From contig NZ_CP021251.1 of assembly GCF_002155265.1 (NCBI RefSeq), positions 2,273,764-2,337,763 of the forward strand: a stretch of 64,000 nt of DNA, given 5' to 3'. The DNA comes from Corynebacterium pseudotuberculosis. Lineage in GTDB: Bacteria; Actinomycetota; Actinomycetes; Mycobacteriales; Mycobacteriaceae. Positions 8,612-17,587 of this stretch are shown here, piece after piece. Made by a program: the position numbers and the translations under genes. Each line of letters starts with the position of its first letter. Within the stretch, counting starts at the first letter, position 1. The notes under the pieces were generated by a model that was not told the DNA's origin, did no database searches, and was given only the letters and a program-made list of their open reading frames with translations.

Positions 8612-9763
8612 CTAAAAGTTGAGCTTTTGTCCGTTTTCGTAGACCGCGACCACTTCAAAGTCATTGCGGCATACAACAAAGTTTGCTTTTTTACCCACGG
8701 CAATATCACCGCGATCACTGAGCCCCAAAAGGCGATTTCCGCTGGTGGATGCTCGAATCACATCGACCATGTCATGGCCTGCTCCCACTTGTCGCCGTAC
8801 TTGATCAATCACCCGGGATGTTCCGCCCGCGATAGCCCCCTGCGAGCCGTCCTCTGTGCTCAAACGTGCAACGCCGTCAATAACCGTGACAGCCAAAGCA
8901 CCGAGAATGTACTCTCCGTCGGCTTTACCTGCGGCCCCCATTGCGTCGGAAACAAAAGTGATATTCTCCGAGCCCACAGAATCCAACACCATGCTCACCG
9001 TATTGTCATCCAGATGCACACCATCGGCGATAAGCTCAACGTGTGCCAGGGAGCGAGCAGCAGCGCTCATTAGAGCTGCCACGGGACCCGGCGCGCGGTG
9101 GTGAAGCGGAGGCATGGCATTGAACAGGTGCGTCGCGGTGACCACAGCCCCGCGCTGTTCCGCATAGCGGATCATATCCATGGTGAGATCAAAATCGGCA
9201 TCTGTGTGTCCCAACGACACAACCACGTTGTGCTCCGCGCACATGTCAACCAATTTCCGCGCGTGAGGCGTCTCTGGCGCAAAAGTCATCGAGCGTAAGA
9301 AACCGCGTGAGGCTTTGATCATCTTTGCAAAGAGCTCTGGGTCACCCCCAATAATCGCGGCGGGATCCTGCGCCCCACAGCGACAGCTATTAACAAACGG
9401 CCCTTCTGCATGGATTCCTGTTATTTCTCCGTCGCTAGCCAGCTCGGAAAGCAGACTAAGCTGCGGTAACAATACTTCTTCTCGCATAGAGACTGTCGAC
9501 GCAAGCAGCGTAGTGGACCCGTGAGCACGGTGATGCCGTGCGGCCGCTATACAGCCCTCACTCCCCGAGGTGGGAAAGGATTCTCCGGCGCCTCCATGAT
9601 TGTGAATATCGGCGAGGCCCGGAAGGATCATCAGATCGTTGTTTAGCTTTTTATCCGACGCCGGGGTAATCGCTGTGATTGTCCCCGTTGCGTCATAGTC
9701 AACACGGTGACCTTCTAGCACGCCGTCAACCGTTACTACGGTTCCTACGATGAATCCGGTCAT
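8612..9763 (-). CDS. nagA: N-acetylglucosamine-6-phosphate deacetylase
   Basis: NagA removes the acetyl group from GlcNAc-6-phosphate to feed NagB. It is an amidohydrolase-fold metalloenzyme of about 383 aa. It shows the metal-binding motif GLADIHNHGG near the N-terminus, HAEGPFV, the histidines in SLGHTDA and THLFNAM, and the catalytic Asp in FVSDAMGAAG. I chose the ATG at 9763 because AGGAG sits 8 nt upstream. An in-frame GTG at 9772 would leave only about 2 nt between ribosome site and start. It lies 11 bp after nanE and 12 bp before nagB, in one operon. Confidence 0.95.
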   Translation of the reverse strand: MTGFIVGTVVTVDGVLEGHRVDYDATGTITAITPASDKKLNNDLMILPGLADIHNHGGAGESFPTSGSEGCIAAARHHRAHGSTTLLASTVSMREEVLLPQLSLLSELASDGEITGIHAEGPFVNSCRCGAQDPAAIIGGDPELFAKMIKASRGFLRSMTFAPETPHARKLVDMCAEHNVVVSLGHTDADFDLTMDMIRYAEQRGAVVTATHLFNAMPPLHHRAPGPVAALMSAAARSLAHVELIADGVHLDDNTVSMVLDSVGSENITFVSDAMGAAGKADGEYILGALAVTVIDGVARLSTEDGSQGAIAGGTSRVIDQVRRQVGAGHDMVDVIRASTSGNRLLGLSDRGDIAVGKKANFVVCRNDFEVVAVYENGQKLNF

Positions 9764-9774
9764 GAGCGCCACTC

Positions 9775-10467
9775 CTATTTAGCTGCTGCAGCAAACTGCG
9801 TAGTGATCCACGCAGTATCCGTGATCGCGGTTCCTACGATCAGTGCGTCCGCTCCTGCTTTTCGACCCTGCTTCACATGCTCGGGGGAGTGGAACCGACC
9901 CTCACCGATAAGGAATACATCTGGCCCCAATGCGGCGCGGATTTCTCGGATCAACTCCAGATCTGGCCCATCGGTTTTTTCCCTGTGCTCCGTATACCCG
10001 GCTAGGGTCGTCGAGATAATATCGGCGCCTGCCTCATGCGCTGCTACGGCTTCGTCGGCAGTCGCAATGTCCGCCATCGCCAATCCACCCAGCGCGTGAA
10101 CTGCTGCCACTTGATCGGCAAAGGTAGATCCGTCTTGGCGCGGCCGGAAGGTGGCGTCAATAGCTGCGACAGTCGCACCCGCTTTAATCACGTCTTCTGC
10201 CGACTTCACTGATGGCGTGATGTATACGCCCGTGTCTCCTTCTTTGGTAAGCCCAATAACGGGGACAGACACAGTATCTACGATCGCCCGGATGTCTTCG
10301 AGACCACCGTAACCGCCACAGCGTATCGCCGCCGAGCCACCATGCTCAGCAGCTTTGGCAAGGAAGACCATCGTGCGAGTATCACGTAGCGGATGACCGG
10401 TAGGCGCCTGCGCGGAAACGATAAGCCTATTCTTCACCTGTTGAATAAAGCCCTGCAGATCCATCAT
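9775..10467 (-). CDS. nanE: N-acetylmannosamine-6-phosphate 2-epimerase
   Basis: NanE epimerises ManNAc-6-phosphate to GlcNAc-6-phosphate, joining sialic acid breakdown to the nagA/nagB steps. The 230-aa TIM-barrel protein shows VSVPVIGLTKEGDTGVYITP, GATVAAIDATFRPR, GGLAMADIATADEA and FLIGEGRFHSPEHV, all typical of NanE. The start is one of two adjacent ATG codons (10467 or 10464), with AAGGAA 5-8 nt upstream. It is followed closely by nagA and preceded by nanK with a 35-bp gap. Confidence 0.95.
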   Translation of the reverse strand: MMDLQGFIQQVKNRLIVSAQAPTGHPLRDTRTMVFLAKAAEHGGSAAIRCGGYGGLEDIRAIVDTVSVPVIGLTKEGDTGVYITPSVKSAEDVIKAGATVAAIDATFRPRQDGSTFADQVAAVHALGGLAMADIATADEAVAAHEAGADIISTTLAGYTEHREKTDGPDLELIREIRAALGPDVFLIGEGRFHSPEHVKQGRKAGADALIVGTAITDTAWITTQFAAAAK

Positions 10468-10502
10468 GAGAGTTCCTTAAATTAAATAGATACTTTGTTG
10501 AT

Positions 10503-11417
10503 TTAGTCTTGGGTCTTCCCCAGATATGCGGCTCCTACGATGGGAGCATCGGTTCCTAGCTGTGCCTGGATAACTGGTACTGCATCGAGTGGAGGGATGG
10601 CGCCTTCTTTTAGCCCACGAGCAAAGGGGTTAATAATGGCATCGCCAATATTGCCCACGCCACCGCCGACCACCACAGCATCCACGTCAATGGCACTAAT
10701 AAACCCGCCGATAGCAACCCCGCACGCAAAGAGATGTTCCTCAATAACACCCCGCGCATATTCTTCACCCGCGTGGTATCGAGCCATAATCTCGTGGAGA
10801 TCCACGGCTGGGTGCTCCGCATACGCGTTATAGGAGTCAACGAGTCCAGGACCAGAGGCGAAGGACTCTAAGAGGGCAGCGGATCCATCGGGGAGCCGTC
10901 CCCACAGGCAACGCAGCTCTCCAGCGGTACAGTGAGGCGAGGCAACAAGCCCACCATCACGCACAAGTGCCCCGCCCACGCCAGTGCCCAGGCTGACAAA
11001 AAGAATATTGTTAAAGTCCTGACCAGCGCCATAGATGGACTCGCCCAGCCCCATAACGCGGACGTCGTTATGCACGGCAACGGGAACCGGGAATTGTTCC
11101 CTCAGCGTATCCGCGATCTTAGTTCCCGCCCATCCCTGCATGGTCGGCCCCGAGGACACTACGTTGCCTTCTATGGGATCAATGACCCCTGGAGCACCGA
11201 TTCCTATGCTCGAAACCGCGGTAGGGGAGACGTCTATAAGCTCTTGGATAACGCCAGCGACCTCTTGTATCACATTGCTCGCGGGCGTAGGCCGACGACG
11301 ATACTCAATAACGGTGGTGGGGTTAGCATCCGCCACCAGGCCCGCCGCGATCTTGGTTCCACCAATATCCACGCCAATGCGTACGGGGGTTTGCACTTTA
11401 TTGCCTGCGCCAATCAT
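10503..11417 (-). CDS. nanK: ROK-family N-acetylmannosamine kinase
   Basis: NanK phosphorylates ManNAc released by the NanA lyase, giving the NanE substrate. The 304-aa protein has the ATP-binding motif VDIGGTKIAAG near residue 18, the catalytic VHNDVRVMGLGE, and SLGTGVGGALV. The classic ROK zinc site (GH plus CxCGxxGC) is missing. The equivalent stretch reads GELRCLWGRLPDG, so the usual metal-bound structural loop is absent. The start overlaps the stop of nanR by ATGA at 11414-11417. Kinase specificity is assigned from the operon. A glucokinase activity cannot be excluded from sequence alone. Confidence 0.88.
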   Translation of the reverse strand: MIGAGNKVQTPVRIGVDIGGTKIAAGLVADANPTTVIEYRRRPTPASNVIQEVAGVIQELIDVSPTAVSSIGIGAPGVIDPIEGNVVSSGPTMQGWAGTKIADTLREQFPVPVAVHNDVRVMGLGESIYGAGQDFNNILFVSLGTGVGGALVRDGGLVASPHCTAGELRCLWGRLPDGSAALLESFASGPGLVDSYNAYAEHPAVDLHEIMARYHAGEEYARGVIEEHLFACGVAIGGFISAIDVDAVVVGGGVGNIGDAIINPFARGLKEGAIPPLDAVPVIQAQLGTDAPIVGAAYLGKTQD

Positions 11418-12190
11418 GATGCTCGCTCCTTATCCGCTTCCTTATCTATGTCAGCAGAATTGGCATTCCGGGCAAGATCCTGTTGCTCTCTTTTCTTCTT
11501 AATCACACGAAGAAGCGGACCATAATGTTCACAGATCAGTGCGCAATAGCTGTCTGCGTCGCCACTATGAAGCGCTCGAATCATTTTCGAGTGCGCCTCC
11601 ACGGTGTCTTCCATGTCCTCCGGATCGCCCAGCCCCAGAACCGGAACCACTTTGGTGTGTATCTCCCAGAGGGCCATCGACATTTCTCGCATCAACGGAT
11701 TGGATAGCTTCTCAGAGATCACTTTGTGGAATTGCCAATCCTCTTCCACAAAAGACTCCTCGCGTAAATACTTTTCCCTCATTGCTTCCACAATCCGGTC
11801 TAGCACCTCGGTGGACTGCCCCTTATAAGAGTTAGCCAGCTCCTCCGCATTGGCCAGGTCCAGCGCGATGCGCATATCCACAACGTATGAAAGGTTTTCT
11901 AGAGCGAGCTCTTCATTCAAGGTCAGACGCAGCACCATTCCATTAATAAGAGGTGCGAGCGACATGCTTCCCACAAATGTTCCGTGCCCATGTCGAATCT
12001 CAACAACGTCAAGAGAAGCGAGCGTCCTCATAGCCTCGCGGACTGAGGAACGTGATACCGAAAGACGCTCACATAGCGCCGCTTCCGAGGGGAGAAGGTC
12101 CCCCGGAGAGAGATTATTATCACGGATGTAATCTTCGATTGCCGCCGCGGTAGGGCTCTTTCCTACCGCCGGACTCACATGTGAATTCAT
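11414..12190 (-). CDS. nanR: FadR-subfamily GntR regulator of the sialic acid locus
   Basis: This 258-aa DNA-binding regulator has an N-terminal winged helix (about 15-75, containing LPSEAALCERLSVSRSSVRE and HGHGTFV) and a C-terminal FCD ligand domain (about 95-230). The C-terminus is highly charged. It heads the leftward nanK-nanE-nagA-nagB operon and is divergent from siaE, so local repression relieved by a sialic acid pathway intermediate is the expected role. A strong near-palindrome at 12447-12464 is a candidate operator. The ligand and the site are inference. Confidence 0.88.
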   Translation of the reverse strand: MNSHVSPAVGKSPTAAAIEDYIRDNNLSPGDLLPSEAALCERLSVSRSSVREAMRTLASLDVVEIRHGHGTFVGSMSLAPLINGMVLRLTLNEELALENLSYVVDMRIALDLANAEELANSYKGQSTEVLDRIVEAMREKYLREESFVEEDWQFHKVISEKLSNPLMREMSMALWEIHTKVVPVLGLGDPEDMEDTVEAHSKMIRALHSGDADSYCALICEHYGPLLRVIKKKREQQDLARNANSADIDKEADKERAS

Positions 12191-12446
12191 ATTTTCTCCT
12201 GTTCATCTGCGGCCGACTGAGCATGTTGATGGACCGAAAAACATGCCTCTTGACTACCAAAACAGCTCTTATCTGCAGCTATTCGGAATGAGAGATTTTT
12301 AGGTGTTGGTTGCTATGTCCTGCATTTTCCCTAACAGCAGGGGATACGCCCACCTCCCACACATGGGGTAGAAAGCGAGGAGAAACAGGCATGGTCACGG
12401 TGCTGTTTGGCAACTTCGATTGAAATCCTAACACAAAACCTAGCGG

Positions 12447-12464
12447 ACGTCAGACGTCTGATGT
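12447..12464. promoter_or_regulatory. Candidate NanR operator
   Basis: ACGTCAGACGTCTGATGT is palindromic at 16 of 18 positions, with the perfect core CAGACGTCTG (12451-12460). It lies in the nanR-siaE divergent region, 99-116 bp upstream of siaE, where a FadR-type GntR dimer would bind. The same element with 16/18 identity occurs at 27345-27362 before the DUF4862 gene. Apart from this site and a weak TTGACC at 12475-12480, the region 12191-12562 holds nothing I can name. Confidence 0.55.
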
Positions 12465-12562
12465 ATTCTTTGGATTGACCCGCGACACGGCATTTGCCAC
12501 CTATCCAAGCTGGTCGCCGCAGCAAGACATCTTGTACGCACACTTGGGGAAAGGAATAACCC

Positions 12563-14185
12563 ATGAGCAATGCTTCAGAAAAAAAGTACACTCGCCGCGA
12601 TTTCTTTAAGATCACTTCCGCTTTCGGCGCAGCGGCTGGTTTTGCAGCCACCCTCTCTGCTTGCGCCCCTAAGGGAAATGACACCTCGAGCCCCTCGGCA
12701 GGCGCGAGTGCCGGTTCACTGAACAAAGATGGCACCATCACAGCAGCCATCTCTTATGAACTCGGAACCAATGGCTTCGATCCCATGCCCACCACTGCAG
12801 CGCTAACCGTTGCAGCAAACTGGCACACTATGGAAGGCCTGACGGAGCTTAATCCCGCAAACGGCGAACCCTACGCCGCGCTAGCAAAGGAACTACCCAA
12901 GGGCGACGGCAAGTCAATCGACGTTATGCTTCGCGACGGCGCAAAGTTCCACGATGGCACCCCCGTCACCGCCGATGACGTTGTCTTTTCCTTCGAGCGC
13001 GTCCTAGATAAGGCAAATAAGAGCCTGTATGCCTCCTTTATTCCTTTTATCGAGAAGGTCGCAAAGAAAGACGATAAGACCGTCACCTTCACCCTCACCG
13101 AGGAGACTGGCGTCCTTGCCAGCCGTCTCGCAGTGGTCAAGATCGTCCCCAAGGCTGCAGTCCAAGCGAACCTGGATAAGTTCGCCGCTAATCCCATTGG
13201 ATCCGGCGCTTATAAGATGACCGATAACGGTGGTACCTCTAAGACCATCAAGTTCGAGCGATTCGAGGACTACAACGGTCCCAAGCCAGCGCTTGCTAAG
13301 AACATGGTTTGGCAGATCATCCCCGATGCATCTACCCGCACCAATGCTATCCAGTCCAAGACAGTTCAAGCTATCGATTCCATCCCTTATCTCTCCATCG
13401 AGCAGCTGAAGTCCAGCTCTTCCGTGGAATCTGTTCAGGGCTTTGGCCTGCTGTTTGCCATGTTCAACAACGATAAGTCGAACCCCTTCAGCGATGTAAA
13501 GAATCGCCAGGCATTCCTCTACGGCGTGAACATTAATCAGATCATCGAGACAGCCCTCTTGGGCCAGGCCAGCCCTGCCACCTCGTTCCTGCACAAGGAA
13601 CATCCGCAGTACCACGAGGCAAAGGTTCAGTATGCTCACGACGCAGAGAAGGCAAAGAAACTCTTTGCAGAAACTGGGCTCAAAGAACTACGCATGCTGT
13701 GCACAGACCATGACTGGGTAAAGAAGTGCACCCCGCTGATCCAGGAGTCCCTCTCTGCTATCGGCATCAAGGTTGACTTCACTGAGAAGAAGTCTTCCGA
13801 CGTATACAACACCATCGACGGAAAACCAGAGGCATACGACGTGGTCATCGCCCCCGGTGACCCCAGCGTCTTCGGCCTTGACCCCGACCTACTCATGCGC
13901 TGGTGGTACTCCGGAGACACCTGGACCGAATCCCGCATGCACTGGAAGGGAACGCCTGAATACACCAAACTTCAGGAGGTCCTGGATGCGGGTCTCAAGT
14001 CCACAAATGCTACTGAGCAGAAGAATAAGTGGAACGAGGCACTCGATCTTATTTCCGAGACTGTTCCGCTCTATCCGCTGTTCCACCGCAAGGTGCCTAC
14101 TGCATGGGATGCCTCCTCGCTTGTCGATTTCAAGCCGATCTCTCTGACCGGCCTGAACTTTGTCGGCGTTGGCTCCACCAAGTAA
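12563..14185 (+). CDS. siaE: Sialic acid ABC transporter, substrate-binding lipoprotein (SBP family 5)
   Basis: This 540-aa solute-binding lipoprotein captures the substrate for the downstream permeases. The N-terminus has a twin-arginine motif (RRDFFK, Arg11-Arg12) and a lipobox LSAC with Cys34, so it is probably exported by Tat and anchored in the membrane. The rest is a family 5 (DppA/OppA-like) binding protein, with FHDGTPVTADDVVFSFERV typical of the family. Sialic acid specificity is inferred from the nan/nag genes on both sides and from the matching C. glutamicum SiaEFGI arrangement. A dipeptide-type substrate is the alternative. A 403-bp gap with terminator-like hairpins separates it from siaF. 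Confidence 0.85.
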   Translation: MSNASEKKYTRRDFFKITSAFGAAAGFAATLSACAPKGNDTSSPSAGASAGSLNKDGTITAAISYELGTNGFDPMPTTAALTVAANWHTMEGLTELNPANGEPYAALAKELPKGDGKSIDVMLRDGAKFHDGTPVTADDVVFSFERVLDKANKSLYASFIPFIEKVAKKDDKTVTFTLTEETGVLASRLAVVKIVPKAAVQANLDKFAANPIGSGAYKMTDNGGTSKTIKFERFEDYNGPKPALAKNMVWQIIPDASTRTNAIQSKTVQAIDSIPYLSIEQLKSSSSVESVQGFGLLFAMFNNDKSNPFSDVKNRQAFLYGVNINQIIETALLGQASPATSFLHKEHPQYHEAKVQYAHDAEKAKKLFAETGLKELRMLCTDHDWVKKCTPLIQESLSAIGIKVDFTEKKSSDVYNTIDGKPEAYDVVIAPGDPSVFGLDPDLLMRWWYSGDTWTESRMHWKGTPEYTKLQEVLDAGLKSTNATEQKNKWNEALDLISETVPLYPLFHRKVPTAWDASSLVDFKPISLTGLNFVGVGSTK

Positions 14186-14202
14186 AAACATTTTCTCCAC
14201 GT

Positions 14203-14272
14203 CCCAGCCAGCTATGAACCGTCTTTAGCCCAGGCTAGAAAAGTCACGCTGGCTGGGGGAGAAGCCCCTTTT
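14203..14272 (+). terminator. Intra-operon terminator/attenuator between siaE and siaF
   Basis: A 10-bp inverted repeat CCCAGCCAGC (14203-14212) / GCTGGCTGGG (14248-14257) encloses a small hairpin TAGCC-CA-GGCTA (14226-14237). It is followed by GGGG-GAGAAG-CCCC-TTTT (14254-14272), a compact terminator. Partial termination here would give more binding protein than permease, a common ABC transporter design. The remaining gap to 14588 has a TAGCGC/GCGCTA hairpin (14294-14312) but no gene. Confidence 0.6.
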
Positions 14273-14588
14273 GCCCAGTGTGTTTAGTGGCAGTAGCGCT
14301 TCATACGCGCTATTAATCACTGCAATTGGACACACAATAATTACATAGCGTTCCACCCATCAAGTACACAGCTCACGGGAATAAATGCAGGGTCTCACAC
14401 TCAATTATCACAAGCCGAGGCCTTAAATAGTCCCAGCTTTAGGCCATTAAAGGCCGCAAAAACCTACGGCGCTACAGACAAGTCTCTCTGAGTACCTACT
14501 TTTCCGCGCCAGCTTATAAAGATGAGGCTCCCTCCCATCCGGTTGAGCCTTTGCACACGTACATCGCACGAAAGTCAGGACATTTACT

Positions 14589-15554
14589 ATGTCTAATCTG
14601 CTACGACTGATCGGTCGGCGCCTGATTGCGCTACCCATCATGATTCTTGGCGTGACCTTCTTGGTGTTCTTCATCATGTCCTTCAGCCCTGCCGATCCTG
14701 CTCGCCTCGCGCTAGGGGAGACGGCCTCGCTGGAGGCGCTCGAAGAATACCGTGAGACCCACGGCCTCAACGACCCTCTGTTGATGCGGTATTACCACTT
14801 CCTCGTGGACATGCTCCACGGCGATCTTGGTACCACAACTGGTAGCGCCTCTGTCACAGACGTTGTTGCTAAGGCATTCCCGATTACGCTGCAGCTCACC
14901 TTCTTAGGATTGATCCTCGCTGCGGTATTCTCCCTCGTCTTTGGCGTCATCGCGGCCCTCTACCGAGACAAATGGCCTGACCAATTGATCCGCGTCGTCT
15001 CTATTGCGGCACTGGCCACCCCTTCTTTCTGGTTGGCTATCCTGCTCATTCAGTGGCTGGGAACAATCCCCGGCGCGTGGGGGCTGTTCCCCGCATTGAT
15101 TACCTCGTGGGTGAAGTTCACCGAAGACCCTGGGGTTTATCTCAACAACCTTTTCCTCCCGGCTGTGGCCTTGGCCGTTCCAGTTGCCGGTTCACTCACC
15201 CGCGTAGTACGTACCGCCATGGTGGAAGAGCTGGACAAGGATTACGTGCGTACTGCCATTGGATCCGGTATTCCCAAGGCTGAAGTCATCTCCCGTAACG
15301 TTCTCCGTAACGCGCTTATTACCCCCATCACGGTTCTGGGGCTCCGCGTTGGTTACCTCATGGGTGGCGCTGTGATCATCGAGATCATCTTCAACATTCA
15401 GGCTATGGGTCAGCTCATCCTCGACGGTGTTACCCGCAACGATGTTTACCTCGTTCAGGGCGTTACCCTCACTGTCGCTATCACGTTCATCATCATCAAC
15501 ATCATCGTTGACATGCTTTATGTGCTCGTCAACCCACGCATCAGGAGCATCTAA
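14589..15554 (+). CDS. siaF: Sialic acid ABC transporter permease (DppB type)
   Basis: This 321-aa inner-membrane permease has six predicted membrane segments, starting with LIALPIMILGVTFLVFF. The DppB-type coupling region is VRTAMVEELDKDYVRTAIG, and IPKAEVISRNVLRNALITP carries the EAA-like loop. AGGA lies 8 nt upstream of the ATG. The stop overlaps the siaG start by one base (TAATG at 15552-15556), so the two are translated together. Substrate is inferred from the locus. Confidence 0.9.
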   Translation: MSNLLRLIGRRLIALPIMILGVTFLVFFIMSFSPADPARLALGETASLEALEEYRETHGLNDPLLMRYYHFLVDMLHGDLGTTTGSASVTDVVAKAFPITLQLTFLGLILAAVFSLVFGVIAALYRDKWPDQLIRVVSIAALATPSFWLAILLIQWLGTIPGAWGLFPALITSWVKFTEDPGVYLNNLFLPAVALAVPVAGSLTRVVRTAMVEELDKDYVRTAIGSGIPKAEVISRNVLRNALITPITVLGLRVGYLMGGAVIIEIIFNIQAMGQLILDGVTRNDVYLVQGVTLTVAITFIIINIIVDMLYVLVNPRIRSI

Positions 15555-17587
15555 TGCGACGCAACCTGACTGAAAAACTCGAAAACCGCGCAGGGCAACG
15601 ATTCTCTGGAATTCGTTCTTTGCCCATTGCCTCCAAAGTAGCCCTGACATTCCTCACGTTGGTCGCCCTCATGGCTATCTTTGCGCCACTCATTACTGCT
15701 TATGATCCGTTGGCGTCCTCTACACCAGTTCAGCCGCCGAGCGGCGACCACTGGTTTGGTACCGATGCCATCGGCCGCGATATCTTTGCCCGCGTGGCTT
15801 ATGGCGCCCGCGCATCACTGATCATAGGTCTCTGTGCCACTGGCGCAGCGCTGGTGGCCGCCGCAGTTATTGGTTCTATAGCAGCAACTGCAGGCAAGGT
15901 CGTCTCTGAAGTCCTCATGCGCATCCTGGACATTATTATGTCCTTCCCCGGCATCGCTCTTGCAGCTGTGTTTGTTGCCGTCTTTGGCACTTCCATCCCG
16001 GTGTTGGTCTTTGCTATCGGTTTCCTCTATGTTCCGCAGCTCTCTCGCATCGTGCGAGCTAATGTGCTCAGTGAATTCGGCGAGGACTATGTCTCTGCGG
16101 CCAAGGTTATGGGCGCCCAGATCCCACACATTCTGATCAAACACGTTGCTCGTAACACCATCGCCCCGATTGCAGTCTTTGCCACTGTGCTGGTTGCAGA
16201 TGCCATCGTATTCGAGGCCTCTCTATCTTTTATTAACGCCGGTGTGAAGCCGCCTTCACCCTCATGGGGAAATATCCTCGCCGACGGTAAGCAGCTACTC
16301 CTTACAGGTTCTTGGTGGCCCACATTCTTCCCTGGCCTAATGATTCTTGTAACCGTGCTCGCGTTAAACATCCTCTCCGAGGGGCTTACCGATGCTATGG
16401 CCTCCCCACGCATCAAACTCACGGCCAAGGTATCCGATAATGACCCCAGCATCGATACTCGCAATACTCTTGGACAGTCCACTGAGAAGGAAGCAGCCCT
16501 CTCGCTCAACACCTCACTCGCGGCTCTCAGAGATGCAGAGATGAGTGAAAATCGCCGTCTTGTTTATACGCGTGGTGAGTCCCCGCTCATCGAGGTCAAG
16601 GATCTATCCATTGCCTTCCCCGCAGCACACGGTGATGTAAATATCGTGGATAAGGTGAACTTCACCGTGTCCCCAGGACAGACGATGGGTCTGGTGGGCG
16701 AGTCGGGATGTGGTAAGTCTCTGGTTTCTATGGCCATCATGGGCCTGCTTCCTCCCACCGCCAAGATCACTGGTGAAATCCTCTTTGATGGCAAGAATCT
16801 CCTAGATCTCAAGCCAGAAGAGCACAATGCCCTACGCGGACATGATATGGCCATGATCTACCAAGATGCTCTGAGCTCTTTGAATCCCTCCATGTTGATT
16901 CGCACTCAAATGCAGCAGCTCATTCGCCGCGGCGGAAAGCGCACTGCAGAAGAGCTGATGGAGCTCGTCGGACTTGATCCAGTTCGTACTCTCAAGTCTT
17001 ATCCGCATGAGCTTTCCGGCGGTCAGCGCCAACGCGTTCTCATCGCTATGGCGCTCACGCGTAACCCACGCCTACTCATCGCGGACGAGCCAACAACAGC
17101 CCTCGACGTGACTGTGCAGCATCAAGTTGTTGATTTGCTCAATGATCTGCGTGAAAAGCTCGGCTTCTCCATGGTCTTTGTCAGCCACGATCTCGCTTTG
17201 GTGGCCAAGCTGGCTCACAAAATCACGGTTATGTACGCAGGTCAGGTCGTTGAGCAGGGCAACACCCGCGAGCTTCTCTCCAACCCCCAACACGAGTACA
17301 CCCGAGGGCTTCTGGGCGCGGTGCTATCCATCGAAGCTGGCGCGGATCGTCTCTATCAGGTACCGGGAACCGTGCCGAGCCCTCGCGAGTTTGTGATCGG
17401 CGACCGCTTTGCACCACGTTCTAGCCACCCGACCACGGGATTGGATCAACGTCCGTTGCTCCGGCTTGTTGACGGTTCAGAGACCCACTGCTTTGCCGCC
17501 ACAGATGCGCTGCTCGCGTTGCGTCGCGAGGAAGCAGCCGCCAGCAGCAACCTCGATATTGAAGGTTTAGAAGGTGAAATCCGATGA
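15554..17587 (+). CDS. siaG: Fused DppC-type permease and ABC ATPase of the sialic acid importer
   Basis: This 677-aa protein joins two normally separate subunits. Residues 1-~290 form a DppC-type permease (YDPLASSTPVQPPSGDHWFG, FGTDAIGRDIF, the EAA loop near FGEDYVSAAKVMGAQ). Residues ~330-677 form a complete ABC ATPase with Walker [10 protein letters not shown]-loop YQDALSSLNP, signature LSGGQRQR, Walker B LLIADEPTTALD, and the H-loop in FVSHDLAL. A charged linker of about 40 residues connects them. Fusion fixes the stoichiometry of permease and one ATPase. It overlaps siaI by ATGA at 17584-17587. The same fusion is reported for the corynebacterial Sia system as I recall it. Confidence 0.9.
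   Translation: MRRNLTEKLENRAGQRFSGIRSLPIASKVALTFLTLVALMAIFAPLITAYDPLASSTPVQPPSGDHWFGTDAIGRDIFARVAYGARASLIIGLCATGAALVAAAVIGSIAATAGKVVSEVLMRILDIIMSFPGIALAAVFVAVFGTSIPVLVFAIGFLYVPQLSRIVRANVLSEFGEDYVSAAKVMGAQIPHILIKHVARNTIAPIAVFATVLVADAIVFEASLSFINAGVKPPSPSWGNILADGKQLLLTGSWWPTFFPGLMILVTVLALNILSEGLTDAMASPRIKLTAKVSDNDPSIDTRNTLGQSTEKEAALSLNTSLAALRDAEMSENRRLVYTRGESPLIEVKDLSIAFPAAHGDVNIVDKVNFTVSPGQTMGLVGESGCGKSLVSMAIMGLLPPTAKITGEILFDGKNLLDLKPEEHNALRGHDMAMIYQDALSSLNPSMLIRTQMQQLIRRGGKRTAEELMELVGLDPVRTLKSYPHELSGGQRQRVLIAMALTRNPRLLIADEPTTALDVTVQHQVVDLLNDLREKLGFSMVFVSHDLALVAKLAHKITVMYAGQVVEQGNTRELLSNPQHEYTRGLLGAVLSIEAGADRLYQVPGTVPSPREFVIGDRFAPRSSHPTTGLDQRPLLRLVDGSETHCFAATDALLALRREEAAASSNLDIEGLEGEIR

Noticed and set aside
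8573-9073. 166-codon plus-strand frame across nagB/nagA
   Set aside because: It runs antisense to two well-supported enzymes, and its product shows no domain.
12475-12504. siaE promoter TTGACC ... ACCTAT
   Set aside because: The spacer is 18 bp and the -10 match is poor. It was not firm enough to list as a separate feature.
13004-13639. 211-codon minus-strand frame inside siaE
   Set aside because: It lies wholly antisense to the binding-protein gene, has no promoter context and the siaE frame has all family features.
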